Positions 16,097 to 24,982 of a stretch of DNA of 38,733 nt are shown in pieces. Source of the stretch: Sphingobacteriales bacterium. Lineage in GTDB: Bacteria > Bacteroidota > Bacteroidia > UKL13-3. Positions within the stretch are counted from its first letter, which is position 1. Each line of letters starts with the position of its first letter. The notes under the pieces are model-generated. The model saw only the letters and a list, made by a program, of their open reading frames with translations, did no database searches and was not told the origin of the DNA. The stretch spans positions 1-38,733 of the forward strand of contig JAJTEN010000025.1 of NCBI GenBank assembly GCA_021298155.1, written 5' to 3'. The position numbers and the translations under genes are program-made.

Positions 16097-17752
16097 ATGA
16101 CCAATTCAGACATTGCAGATATACTAAAAGCCTATGCAGATTTAAGCGAATTACATGGCGAAAACCCTTTTAAAATAAAATCATTTACCAGTGCATCTTT
16201 TCGCATTGATAAATTAATTGAGCCACTTTTTGGGAAAACCTTACAAGAATTAGAAAACACCGAAGGAATAGGCAAAAGTATTGCCCAAAAACTAGTGCAA
16301 ATATTTGAAACCAATACATTTCCTGAGTTAACGCAACTGATAGAATCAACTCCCGCAGGTGTTCGTCAGATTATGCGTATTAAAGGCATTGGACCCAAAA
16401 AAGTTTCTATCATTTGGAAAGAAATGCAGATAGAAAGCATTGGAGAATTGCTTTATGCTTGTAAAGAGAATCGATTGGCCCAATACAAGGGTTTTGGCCT
16501 AAAAACGCAAGAGGCCATTATTAAACAAATTGAGTTTATGTTTGCCAGTGCGGGACAATTTCACTACGCTAAAATCTACCCTATTGCAAACGAATTAATG
16601 CAACAATTGCAGCAATTAGAATCGGTAGAAAAAATTTCTTTTACAGGCGAATTTTACCGAAAAATGGAGACCCTTTCTTGCGTTGAGATACTCGTTGGGA
16701 CCAGTGATGCCTTGTTTTTTGCTGAAGAATTTGAATCGTTTTTTGAGTTTCCCTATTCAGAAGAAACCTTCCAAATAGAGGCATTTTCATTTAAAATTAG
16801 GGTATGTAAAACACCGGAATTTGCCTATCAACTATTTCAGTTTGGTTCGAACCAAAACCACGCGGCGAAGGTTTTAGAGAGAATAGGTTCAGACCGTAAG
16901 AACTTTGAGAGTGAATTAGAAATTTACCAAGCAGCCAATATGGCTTTTGTGCACCCAGAAATGCGTGAAGACCGTGGTGAAATAGTCCGTGCCATTGAAA
17001 ACACATTACCCAACTTAATTACCTACTCCGATTTAAAAGGGCCGCTACACAACCATTCTACCTATAGTGATGGCTTACATTCAATAGAAACCATGGCCGA
17101 TTATTGTGTAAAACAAGGCTATGAATATTTGGGTATGGCCGACCATAGTAAAAGTGCTTTTTATGCCAATGGTTTATCTGAGGAAAGGGTTATGCAACAA
17201 CTGAGTGAGATAGCCCAACTCAATCAAAAATATGCAGGAACATTTAAAATATTTACTGGAATTGAATCGGATATTTTATACGATGGTAATTTAGATTATG
17301 CGAATGACTTGTTAAAAGCATTTGATTATGTAGTAGCCTCTGTGCACAGTATCCTTAAAATGAATGAGGAAAAGGCAATGAGTCGACTCATTAAAGCCAT
17401 TGAAAATCCATATACCACCATATTGGGTCACCCAACGGGCAGATTATTGTTAATGCGCGAAGGATACCCCATTAACCACCATAAAATTATTGATGCTTGT
17501 GCAGCAAATGGCGTGATTATGGAGCTGAATGCTAATCCATACCGCTTGGATATGGATTGGCGCTATATAGATTATGCGCTCAACAAAGGAGTTATGATTA
17601 GTATTAATCCAGACGCCCATGAGGTAGAAGGATTTTATGATATGTTTTTTGGAGTAGCAGTAGCCAGAAAAGGCGGACTAATGAAAGAAATGTGCTTTAA
17701 TGCCCAATCAGTATCTTATTTGGAAACGCACTTTAAAAAGAGAAAGGTATAG
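16097..17752 (+). CDS. polX: PolX-family protein with degenerate polymerase site and intact PHP nuclease domain
   Basis: 551 residues from ATG 16097. Order: PolX N-terminal 8-kDa and helix-hairpin-helix domains (EGIGKSIAQKL; IKGIGPKKVSIIW), palm-like domain (about 170-290), and C-terminal PHP domain. The palm's GDxD metal-binding pair reads S194-C195-V196-E197 (in ETLSCVEILV), and the third Asp (family VDLRV) is K233 (FKIRV), so polymerase activity is very unlikely. The PHP ligands are all present: HNHSTYSDG, GMADHSKS, GIESDIL, ASVHS, GHPTGR, INPDAH. It is probably a repair nuclease (3'-5' exonuclease or AP-type). Two palindromic GGTTCRRRCC motifs lie in the gene at 16.84-16.90 kb. Confidence 0.9.
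   Translation: MTNSDIADILKAYADLSELHGENPFKIKSFTSASFRIDKLIEPLFGKTLQELENTEGIGKSIAQKLVQIFETNTFPELTQLIESTPAGVRQIMRIKGIGPKKVSIIWKEMQIESIGELLYACKENRLAQYKGFGLKTQEAIIKQIEFMFASAGQFHYAKIYPIANELMQQLQQLESVEKISFTGEFYRKMETLSCVEILVGTSDALFFAEEFESFFEFPYSEETFQIEAFSFKIRVCKTPEFAYQLFQFGSNQNHAAKVLERIGSDRKNFESELEIYQAANMAFVHPEMREDRGEIVRAIENTLPNLITYSDLKGPLHNHSTYSDGLHSIETMADYCVKQGYEYLGMADHSKSAFYANGLSEERVMQQLSEIAQLNQKYAGTFKIFTGIESDILYDGNLDYANDLLKAFDYVVASVHSILKMNEEKAMSRLIKAIENPYTTILGHPTGRLLLMREGYPINHHKIIDACAANGVIMELNANPYRLDMDWRYIDYALNKGVMISINPDAHEVEGFYDMFFGVAVARKGGLMKEMCFNAQSVSYLETHFKKRKV
16841..16860. repeat. Palindrome copy sharing 20 bp with the site at 27530
   Basis: TTTGGTTCGAACCAAAACCA, containing a 16-bp perfect palindrome, in polX (codons FGSNQN). 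The same 20 bases recur at 27530-27549. Confidence 0.75.
16886..16895 (+). repeat. GGTTCRRRCC motif copy
   Basis: GGTTCAGACC in polX, 42 bp after the previous copy. Confidence 0.4.
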
Positions 17753-17765
17753 AAATTAAAAAGCC

Positions 17766-17793
17766 GCAGATAATTAGGTTTCTAATTTTCTGC
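17766..17793 (+). terminator. Hairpin after polX
   Basis: Arms GCAGATAATTAG (17766-17777) and CTAATTTTCTGC (17782-17793) pair over 12 bp with one mismatch around a 4-nt loop, starting 13 bp after the stop. Only a short T run follows (cctttaat), so it is a plausible but not strong intrinsic terminator. Confidence 0.5.
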
Positions 17794-17867
17794 AGCCTTT
17801 AATATAAACAAACACCAAACTTTTTTCTATTTTTAAGCGACTTATTACCAAGATATTAGTTCAAATA

Positions 17868-17943
17868 TTAACCGAAAACTAGGCGTAATATTTAATTTTA
17901 TTAGAGAATAATAATTTTTCTATTATTATTGTTTTTCGGTTAA
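17868..17943. terminator. Long inverted repeat between convergent polX and porU2
   Basis: Outer arms TTAACCGAAAAC (17868-17879) and GTTTTTCGGTTAA (17931-17943) pair with a single bulged T. An inner AATAATA...TATTATT pair extends the structure. It may be a bidirectional terminator. The rest of the 327-bp gap (17753-18079) is AT-rich, and I see no gene in it. Confidence 0.45.
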
Positions 17944-18079
17944 AACTATCTTGATTCCTAAATCGGGCGCAAAATTAATACAGTTTATTAATTTCCAATA
18001 ATCTGTTTGTCATTTTTTTGCAAGATTGGCTCAAATCAGCCACTATCTAAGGAAGAAATTTTAAAGCTACTATAAAAAA

Positions 18080-21000
18080 CTACCTCATCAGATATATTTT
18101 TCCGGTGCCGTTTACAAAAAAACTAGATTCATCTCTAGCCTTAGTGCTTATTTGCTCAATGTCGTCTCCATTTATTTTGGTATAAACTTGATACAGATAA
18201 ACACCGTTTGCAAGCTTATCGCCGTATTGGTCGGTTCCATCCCATGCAAATTCACTTACATTATTACCAATACGAATGTTTCCAAACTCTTCCATTCGAA
18301 TTTCTCTTACTACTTTTCCGTTAATGGTTAGGATTCGAACCAGCAACTGATCTGGAATTTTTGCACCCGTTAAGGTAAACACAAAACGCATTTGGGTAGT
18401 AAACGGATTAGGGTACGGATAAAAATGTGTAATGGTGCTTTTATTTACAACGGTAAACTCAATTTCATACGCTTTGCCACCGGCTTTATTTCCACTTGCA
18501 TCTGTGGCTTGAACCTTCAATGCGTATACGCCATCTTTAAGTTTTTTAGGAGAATATAAAATAAATGATTCGTTTTTTTCAGTGGCTGGGGTAAAAATCA
18601 CATCAGGATTGTTTAAGTATACCCTTTCAAAATCAAAACTCCCCGGTTTTCTTAAGAATAATTCAAAAGTGCTAGTATCTTTTTGCAGCAGGTAGGTATT
18701 ATTATCGGTAGAGCTAATTCTAATAATGGGATTAGGCGAAACAATATCCCTATTAAAAATCCTTTGCCCATCGAAGGTAACCTGTAAAAAAGGATTTTCA
18801 ACATCACCTTTCACTGTAAATTCTTGCTTTAAAAAGTTGTTTAAATAACTCACTTCGTCTACCCTTTTATTAGCATTTATAGTAACTTGAAGCGTATTTT
18901 TACCCGATAATAATTGGGTAGGGATTTTGGTTTTAAGCAATGCACTTTGATTAGGCAAAATTGGTGGTACTTTCATCCAATTGCTGTATGGAATTTTTCT
19001 ACCTTCATCTACCACTTCAAGGAGAGATTCGGTAGTGTCAGAACCATTATCGCCAAGGTTAATGATTGGTAAATCTAATGCTAAGCTATCTCCTCTTTCT
19101 ATACTGCTGGCATAAAATTTATATTGCGCATTTACATCTACACTCAGTTCGGGTCCGCCTTCATACAAAACCTGCCAATATTTAATTTGGTGAGGTGTTC
19201 TGTATGTACTATCTACAAAACCCAGTTTCAACTTTAAATAGGGATATTTATCTGCATCAATACTGCTTAAATCTATGTTATTTTGTAGTTGATTTCTTAG
19301 CAAGAAAGTATCCTTTCCTTGCTTGTTTATGCCAATTACATCCAACCACCACCTTCCTTTAGGCAATGGATCTTTATCTTCTAAAACTACATTTAGCTGC
19401 TTATATTTAGTAGCTGGCCCAATAGGTTGACTGCTCAAATTTCCTGTATACCATTTTAAGATTATTTCCCTTCTAATTCTTACATACATTTCATCTTGCG
19501 GGTCGGTTGGACCAGGGGGCAGATTAGGCGAATTGTGCAAGTCGTTATTCGTTACCGTATCCTCTACAGCCATGCCTGGCATTTCCCCTTTCATTCCAAT
19601 TAAAGCCCATGCTGTATGGTGATTAGTAATGTGTGGAATTTTTGCTGAACCCAATTTACCTAGTTGAGATTTAACAACAGGCGACCAACTTTCTATACCA
19701 CTGCTATACCTAGAAAACATGGCTACATAATAACCATTTGGAATGGAATCGATGAACTGAGCCAACTCTTGTTGTCCTTGAACAAGGTTGGTATTAAAGG
19801 TATAGTAACGCACACTTTGGTCAAACTTATTGGCCTGAACAAATGCACAATTGAATGGATAATTTGGCAATTCATAAGGGAAGTCGACCTGATAGGGTTC
19901 AAAGACCAACACTACCGTACCCTGAAAAATGCATGAACCTACACCAGCATTCAACAAATACGGAATTACCACCCCCATTCGCCTATGGTCCCATCGCCTA
20001 TTTTCAATACCCAAAACCAACGAATTATTACTAAATACGATACGCCTAGTAGTGTCTTCAAACTGAATAAATGTTTTAGCGCTGGCATTTTTTACCTGCT
20101 CATAGCGCTGTTGGTGCCATCCTTTACTTCCATTTTTAATCCAAGTAAAACTGTTTTGAACCCAGGTGCCACCCTCATTTTCAGGTAAATTAATTTTTGC
20201 TCGCCAAAAATAAACCAAACTATCCTGGCCCCCCAGAGCAATCTTCCATCTGGCAAGATGCTTACTTGTAATTGGTAAACTTTTTTGAGAAAACGAACTA
20301 TTACTATTGAAATTGGGGGTTGTATCTATTTCAAACAGATACATGGTAGGTTCAGTAAAAAGGTTATTGTTCTGAATCACCAGTTCCACTGAGTCGGTAT
20401 TTACTATGGCATAGGGTTTAGGAAAAATCGCTTGCACGCCGCTGCCTGGGAGAAAATAATTAACAGTTGCTTCGTTATTGGTATATTTAATTTCATCTAC
20501 TTTTTGCAAAGGATTTACCTTTACTGTGAACGTATTATCGCCAATATCTTGTTTTAAAAGCGGTTTTACCCAAATATAAAAAGTATCTACATTTAAGGGT
20601 GCCATTACCTGATTCAATTCAAATAACTGCAGGCTATTGTTAGGCAATTTTCGCTGCAACTGAATGCGCAGTGTATCTGAAACTGCCTTGGCCAAGTTGT
20701 GAACAATGATACCTACGCCCAAAGAATCACTCTGCACTGTGGCATTATTTGGCGTAATAAACAAATCAGCATTTTCTATTTCATAATCGGGTTTAGAAGG
20801 CGCATATAAAACAAATGCGGGGTCGCCCTGTAGAAGCAATTGCAAGGCATGTGAGCGCGCAAACTGCTCATTGCTTTGAGCCGTTATCTCTAAGGCCTTC
20901 TTAATTTGCATACCAATTGGCATTGAATAATTCAGAATACCTATTTGTTGATACAATTGATTCATTTGGAAACTCAATTGATTGGTAAAAGTTAAATTGG

Positions 21001-23107
21001 TATGTGCCAGCCAACCGATAGCCCCTTTGTTGGCAGCGCATATATAATCTTTACCATAAACCAATCCAGTTCCCAATGGATCAACATCATTGGCATTACC
21101 AATATTACATCCATTAAAATAATAAAATGCCGGCTTATTATTGGCTTGCAAATCATTGATACCCCCAAAATCCATATCCAACACCGTAAGAGAGCCATGA
21201 CCGTAAAACGTCATCATGTTTACTCCTTTATTTAAATGTTGTAATAAAACAGATTTTAAATCGCCATCAGTAGGTGCAGAACTTTTCTTAAAATAGGGGA
21301 AAATTCTTGCACCAATTGGTTTGCCAAGCACCATATTACCCATTGATGCCAATTGATTTCTGAACTCATTTTGTTGCGATTCAAAAGAGCCCCCACTTAA
21401 ATGTAAAAAATCTTTACGCCATGCTTTGATGGAATCAACATTGGTTTCAAGTGCTTTTAATTTTTGCAAGTAATTGTTTAATTCTTGTAAATTACTGGCA
21501 GGAATTCTACCTGTAGCGATGCTGGGTGCACCGCTATTTCCGTCAAAATCGTTCGTAAACATGTGATCTGAAGAAGGAACGCCAAATGCTGGAACCAAAT
21601 TAAACCTGTTGGTTTCGGGATTCATTTTCAACAAATTGTTCTGATAACCCCTCCCCAATAGCAATAAAAATGTTGGAGGCACCTGTTGCTTATCAAATAC
21701 ATGTTTGCAAAATCTACGAATAGCCAATGGATGAAAATTTCCGAAAGTATAGTAATCTGCCAAATCTTCAACATAGGCCAGATAGGTTAGATATTTCGTG
21801 CTTCTGTAGGTTTGATATGCTTCTGCCCCCGATTGCAATTGCTTATTTGATACTATTAAATATTGGTAATTAGTTAACACATTAGGAACAACAAACTGAT
21901 GGGGAACTATACTTATGGGTGATAACAGGTTTGCAGCATCTTGCAAAACCACTCTGCTTTTGCTCGATTGGTAAGGGAATAAAGCTTGTAAGGTATTTCC
22001 AATCTTATTCGCCTGCACCCGAATACGCTGGTTTAAATCGTATATTATAGGTGCCGTCCCCGCATAATTTCCTATTTGTAAATATGTTTTGCTGGCTATT
22101 TGAGTTTTAGGCAATTCAAATACCGCAGCGTTTTCTATTGTAGCGTTTGTTCTGGTATAGCGTAACTGTATATAAGAAACGCCAACAAAATCGCTACCAA
22201 CTGCAATATCATTAACTACCTCAACTTTAAATTGTGTATTTTCACCTAATAAATTAGCAGCAATGGTTCGGGTAAATTTTTGTTCACCATAGCCTCTAAA
22301 AGTGGTATCAATCAATATACTTGGGTTGACCCCATCAGGTAAAATGAGTATGCGCACATGATGATTAGGTAAACTTGGGTCAGACATAAAATAGTCTGAG
22401 GCACCTATTATTTTCACCTCAACTTGGGCATTACTATTTAGCGCCTTGTTTGGCGTTTGAAAGCTAAATAGCTTGAATTGCGACTGTCCAATAAGTCCGC
22501 TCATCATCCCTTCTGCAGCGCCATATTCAGACAAATAATACTTTTGATCGGCAGGGATAAAAGCCCCATAATAATAATCTTCTTGTGGGACTATTTGCTG
22601 TAGCACCTCCAGACTCGGTTCGGCTGAAAAATTACTGTAATCTGAATCTGTAAACGCCTGGAAACGGAGCGGATTTTGCGCACTTGAATCTGGCAACACA
22701 GTTAAAAAATAACAGGCAGTATCAGAAAATAAACTTTTAAATGTGTGGGCTTGCTCTCCGGGCGTTCTAAACATTTCACGATCAAGCAAGCCATCGTTGG
22801 GGAAAGCATAAAACTCCACAAAATCAATCGAATCAAACTTTCCATCCAATTCCCCTGATACAAAAATGGACTGTTCTATCCCGTTTCTAAACAATTGAAA
22901 TTTTCGTGGATTCTGAGCAGTAAAACTTGGTATATCAGTTGACTGTATGCGGTATATTCCCTCTTTAACCAGCTTTATTTTAATGTAAGGCTGATAGGCT
23001 CGAATCCATTCAAATCCATATTGCCCTTGCGCATGCAATGAAGCAAGGTTTAGCAATAAAAAAATGCCAATTAAAAACGAAATGATTCTCTTTGCTTGGT
23101 TCGGCAT
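18080..23107 (-). CDS. porU2: C25-family peptidase, PorU2-type putative T9SS sortase
   Basis: 1675 residues. Signal peptide about 1-26 (RIISFLIGIFLLLNLASLHA). A gingipain-like C25 domain carries the catalytic pair His637 (FYGHGS) and Cys667 (YFNGCNIGN). Long beta-rich regions follow, including CARDB-like segments (LDLPIINLGDNGSDTTESLL), and a FlgD/T9SS-tail-like end (YPYPNPF near 1560, FAWDGTDQYGDKLANGVYLYQV). PorU removes the sorting domain of T9SS cargo at the outer membrane. This protein is longer than PorU (about 1100-1300 residues) and fits the PorU2 variant, whose exact role is less clear. Single gene with no T9SS partner next to it. It could process cargo such as the protein at 3.4-6.3 kb (inference). 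Confidence 0.8.
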   Translation of the reverse strand: MPNQAKRIISFLIGIFLLLNLASLHAQGQYGFEWIRAYQPYIKIKLVKEGIYRIQSTDIPSFTAQNPRKFQLFRNGIEQSIFVSGELDGKFDSIDFVEFYAFPNDGLLDREMFRTPGEQAHTFKSLFSDTACYFLTVLPDSSAQNPLRFQAFTDSDYSNFSAEPSLEVLQQIVPQEDYYYGAFIPADQKYYLSEYGAAEGMMSGLIGQSQFKLFSFQTPNKALNSNAQVEVKIIGASDYFMSDPSLPNHHVRILILPDGVNPSILIDTTFRGYGEQKFTRTIAANLLGENTQFKVEVVNDIAVGSDFVGVSYIQLRYTRTNATIENAAVFELPKTQIASKTYLQIGNYAGTAPIIYDLNQRIRVQANKIGNTLQALFPYQSSKSRVVLQDAANLLSPISIVPHQFVVPNVLTNYQYLIVSNKQLQSGAEAYQTYRSTKYLTYLAYVEDLADYYTFGNFHPLAIRRFCKHVFDKQQVPPTFLLLLGRGYQNNLLKMNPETNRFNLVPAFGVPSSDHMFTNDFDGNSGAPSIATGRIPASNLQELNNYLQKLKALETNVDSIKAWRKDFLHLSGGSFESQQNEFRNQLASMGNMVLGKPIGARIFPYFKKSSAPTDGDLKSVLLQHLNKGVNMMTFYGHGSLTVLDMDFGGINDLQANNKPAFYYFNGCNIGNANDVDPLGTGLVYGKDYICAANKGAIGWLAHTNLTFTNQLSFQMNQLYQQIGILNYSMPIGMQIKKALEITAQSNEQFARSHALQLLLQGDPAFVLYAPSKPDYEIENADLFITPNNATVQSDSLGVGIIVHNLAKAVSDTLRIQLQRKLPNNSLQLFELNQVMAPLNVDTFYIWVKPLLKQDIGDNTFTVKVNPLQKVDEIKYTNNEATVNYFLPGSGVQAIFPKPYAIVNTDSVELVIQNNNLFTEPTMYLFEIDTTPNFNSNSSFSQKSLPITSKHLARWKIALGGQDSLVYFWRAKINLPENEGGTWVQNSFTWIKNGSKGWHQQRYEQVKNASAKTFIQFEDTTRRIVFSNNSLVLGIENRRWDHRRMGVVIPYLLNAGVGSCIFQGTVVLVFEPYQVDFPYELPNYPFNCAFVQANKFDQSVRYYTFNTNLVQGQQELAQFIDSIPNGYYVAMFSRYSSGIESWSPVVKSQLGKLGSAKIPHITNHHTAWALIGMKGEMPGMAVEDTVTNNDLHNSPNLPPGPTDPQDEMYVRIRREIILKWYTGNLSSQPIGPATKYKQLNVVLEDKDPLPKGRWWLDVIGINKQGKDTFLLRNQLQNNIDLSSIDADKYPYLKLKLGFVDSTYRTPHQIKYWQVLYEGGPELSVDVNAQYKFYASSIERGDSLALDLPIINLGDNGSDTTESLLEVVDEGRKIPYSNWMKVPPILPNQSALLKTKIPTQLLSGKNTLQVTINANKRVDEVSYLNNFLKQEFTVKGDVENPFLQVTFDGQRIFNRDIVSPNPIIRISSTDNNTYLLQKDTSTFELFLRKPGSFDFERVYLNNPDVIFTPATEKNESFILYSPKKLKDGVYALKVQATDASGNKAGGKAYEIEFTVVNKSTITHFYPYPNPFTTQMRFVFTLTGAKIPDQLLVRILTINGKVVREIRMEEFGNIRIGNNVSEFAWDGTDQYGDKLANGVYLYQVYTKINGDDIEQISTKARDESSFFVNGTGKIYLMR

Positions 23108-23182
23108 AAATGTTTATCAAACATCAATTATTTAAAACACCAACGGATTTAACCTATATGTATTGTATTCCTTAATTAATTG

Positions 23183-24574
23183 TTATGTATTGGCTTCCAA
23201 TTCTGTGTAATATTTAAAGAAATAGGGAATGGTTTCTATTCCTTTGTAAAAATTAAACAAACCATAATGCTCATTAGGCGAATGAAGTGCATCACTATCC
23301 AAGCCAAAACCCATTAACACAGATTTTAAACCTAATTCACGTTCAAATAATGCCACAATTGGAATAGAGCCACCACCTCTGGTTGGAATTGGTTTTTTTC
23401 CGTATGTTGTATGCATGGCTTTCTCGGCTGCCTTGTAGGCGTTTGATTGAATGGGTGTTACCACTGGCTCTCCACCATGATGCGGCTTAACCGTAACTTT
23501 AACCCCTTTTGGAGCGATACCTTCAAAATGGTTTTTAAACAATTGTGTAATGGTTTCAGAATCTTGATTTGGCACCAAACGCATACTAATTTTAGCGAAT
23601 GCTTTAGATGGCAACACTGTTTTTGCTCCCTCGCCGGTATAACCACCCCAAATACCATTACAATCCAATGTTGGCCTTATTCCGGTTCTTTCTAACACAT
23701 TATACCCGTTTTCACCCCAAACAGCTGCAATATCCAAATCAGCTTTATATGCTTCTAAATCAAATGGCGCCTCATTTAATGCTGCTCTTTCTGTTTCCGT
23801 TAAGTTTTGAACCAAATCATAAAAACCTGGGATAGTAATATGGTTGTTTTCATCATGCAAACTCGCAATCATTTTGGCTAAAATATTAATAGGATTAGCA
23901 ACAGCTCCGCCATATACGCCGCTGTGTAGATCGCGGTTTGGACCCGTAACTTCAACTTCCACATAACTTAATCCACGCAATCCACAATCAATACTTGGCA
24001 CATCATTGGCAATGATTGAAGTATCTGAAATGAGCACCACATCTGCTTTTAACCGGTCTTTGTTTGCGATACAAAACGGACCTAAATGCGTTGACCCTAC
24101 TTCTTCTTCTCCCTCAATCATAAACTTTACATTGCAAGGCAAAGATTGTGTGGCCATCATCATTTCGAATGCCTTTACATGCATATAAACCTGACCTTTA
24201 TCATCACAAGCGCCGCGAGCAAAAATGGCTCCATCAGGATGTATTTCCGTTTTTCTTATGGTGGGTTCAAAAGGAGGCGTTTCCCATAATTCTAAAGGAA
24301 CGGCAGGTTGAACATCATAATGGCCATAAACCAATACTGTTGGTAAAGCTGGATCTATTATTTTCTCGCCATACACAATAGGATTGCCGGCAGTCTCGCA
24401 TAATTCTACCCGATCTGCACCCGCTGCAATCAATTTATCTTTAATATAATTTGCAGCAGCAACAACATCTTGTTTATAGGCTGAGTCTGCACTAATCGAA
24501 GGAATACGCAGCAATTCTAATAATTCATTTAAAAATCTTTCTTGATGGCTAGTTAAATAACTGTTTGGTATCAT
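23183..24574 (-). CDS. M20-family dipeptidase
   Basis: 463 residues of the M20 zinc peptidase family (CNDP/PepV-like dipeptidases). Metal and catalytic motifs are VLVYGHYDVQPA (His, catalytic Asp), FARGACDDKGQ (bridging Asp), MIEGEEEVGS (catalytic Glu and metal Glu), and a late His in GLDSDALHSPNEHYG. No signal peptide, so cytosolic. ATG 24574 fits the family start. A TATTTTTG -7-like element lies 23 nt upstream (24605-24598). About 75 bp separates it from the porU2 start; probably separate transcription. Exact peptide substrate unknown. Confidence 0.92.
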   Translation of the reverse strand: MIPNSYLTSHQERFLNELLELLRIPSISADSAYKQDVVAAANYIKDKLIAAGADRVELCETAGNPIVYGEKIIDPALPTVLVYGHYDVQPAVPLELWETPPFEPTIRKTEIHPDGAIFARGACDDKGQVYMHVKAFEMMMATQSLPCNVKFMIEGEEEVGSTHLGPFCIANKDRLKADVVLISDTSIIANDVPSIDCGLRGLSYVEVEVTGPNRDLHSGVYGGAVANPINILAKMIASLHDENNHITIPGFYDLVQNLTETERAALNEAPFDLEAYKADLDIAAVWGENGYNVLERTGIRPTLDCNGIWGGYTGEGAKTVLPSKAFAKISMRLVPNQDSETITQLFKNHFEGIAPKGVKVTVKPHHGGEPVVTPIQSNAYKAAEKAMHTTYGKKPIPTRGGGSIPIVALFERELGLKSVLMGFGLDSDALHSPNEHYGLFNFYKGIETIPYFFKYYTELEANT

Positions 24575-24597
24575 ACACTATTACTAAATTTGGAAGT

Positions 24598-24605
24598 CAA
24601 AAATA
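24598..24605 (-). promoter_or_regulatory. -7 element (TATTTTTG) for the M20 dipeptidase gene
   Basis: Exact TAnnTTTG match on the minus strand, 23 nt before ATG 24574. No TTG at the ideal distance, so only a candidate. Confidence 0.35.
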
Positions 24606-24715
24606 CATATTTTTAGGCATTGGCTGTCCATTAATTTACTACTATTATTTATTTTGTGCATAATTACATTTCTGGGTAAATAGAGCGTAGCAGTCAAAGT
24701 ATTATTTTCGTTGTT

Positions 24716-24874
24716 GTGAAAAATACAAACAATAAGGAAGAAAATTTAGCAAGCTTTTGGGTTTACTTCTTCTATTATTTATTGCTAGGACCATTTACTT
24801 TGATTATTTTAATTAATAAAATAATCGAACCGCTCTCTCCTAATTATACATTTACGGAGCTCGAAAAATTATAG
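24716..24874 (+). CDS. Possible 52-residue single-pass membrane peptide
   Basis: Small open frame in the 408-bp gap between the dipeptidase and uvrD. From GTG 24716 it begins MKNTNNKEENLAS, has one hydrophobic aromatic-rich stretch (FWVYFFYYLLLGPFTLIILI, about residues 14-33), then a polar tail ending LEKL. A TATTTTCG -7-like element (24703-24710) lies 5 nt before the GTG, and a 9-bp hairpin straddles the stop. The charged start, one clean membrane segment and polar tail look gene-like, but chance is possible at this length. No family recognised. Confidence 0.35.
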   Translation: MKNTNNKEENLASFWVYFFYYLLLGPFTLIILINKIIEPLSPNYTFTELEKL

Positions 24875-24886
24875 CTATTTCGAGCT
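24858..24886 (+). terminator. Hairpin at the end of the small open frame
   Basis: AGCTCGAAA (24858-24866) and TTTCGAGCT (24878-24886) are perfectly complementary with an 11-nt loop; GGA/TCC outside could extend it. The following sequence, gactcctctttt, has only a weak T run. Confidence 0.4.
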
Positions 24887-24970
24887 GACTCCTCTTTTGC
24901 GACAGAAAACACTTCCCGTTTCCGTAATAAAATGTTGAAATCTTAGGCTTACTAAATTTTAATTTAAAAT

Positions 24971-24978
24971 TACCTTTG
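24971..24978 (+). promoter_or_regulatory. -7 element (TACCTTTG) for uvrD
   Basis: Exact TAnnTTTG match ending 4 nt before the GTG start, so the transcript would begin at or next to the start codon. No TTG at the ideal upstream distance. Confidence 0.45.
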
Positions 24979-24982
24979 GGGA

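Noticed and set aside
16841-16895. GGTTCGAACC resembles the T-arm of a tRNA (GGTTCGAATCC)
   Set aside because: No acceptor stem, anticodon arm or CCA-like end surrounds any copy, and the sites lie inside well-conserved protein genes.
17753-18079. Origin of replication or CRISPR-like repeats in the AT-rich gap
   Set aside because: No DnaA-box clusters, no direct repeats with spacers; only hairpins.
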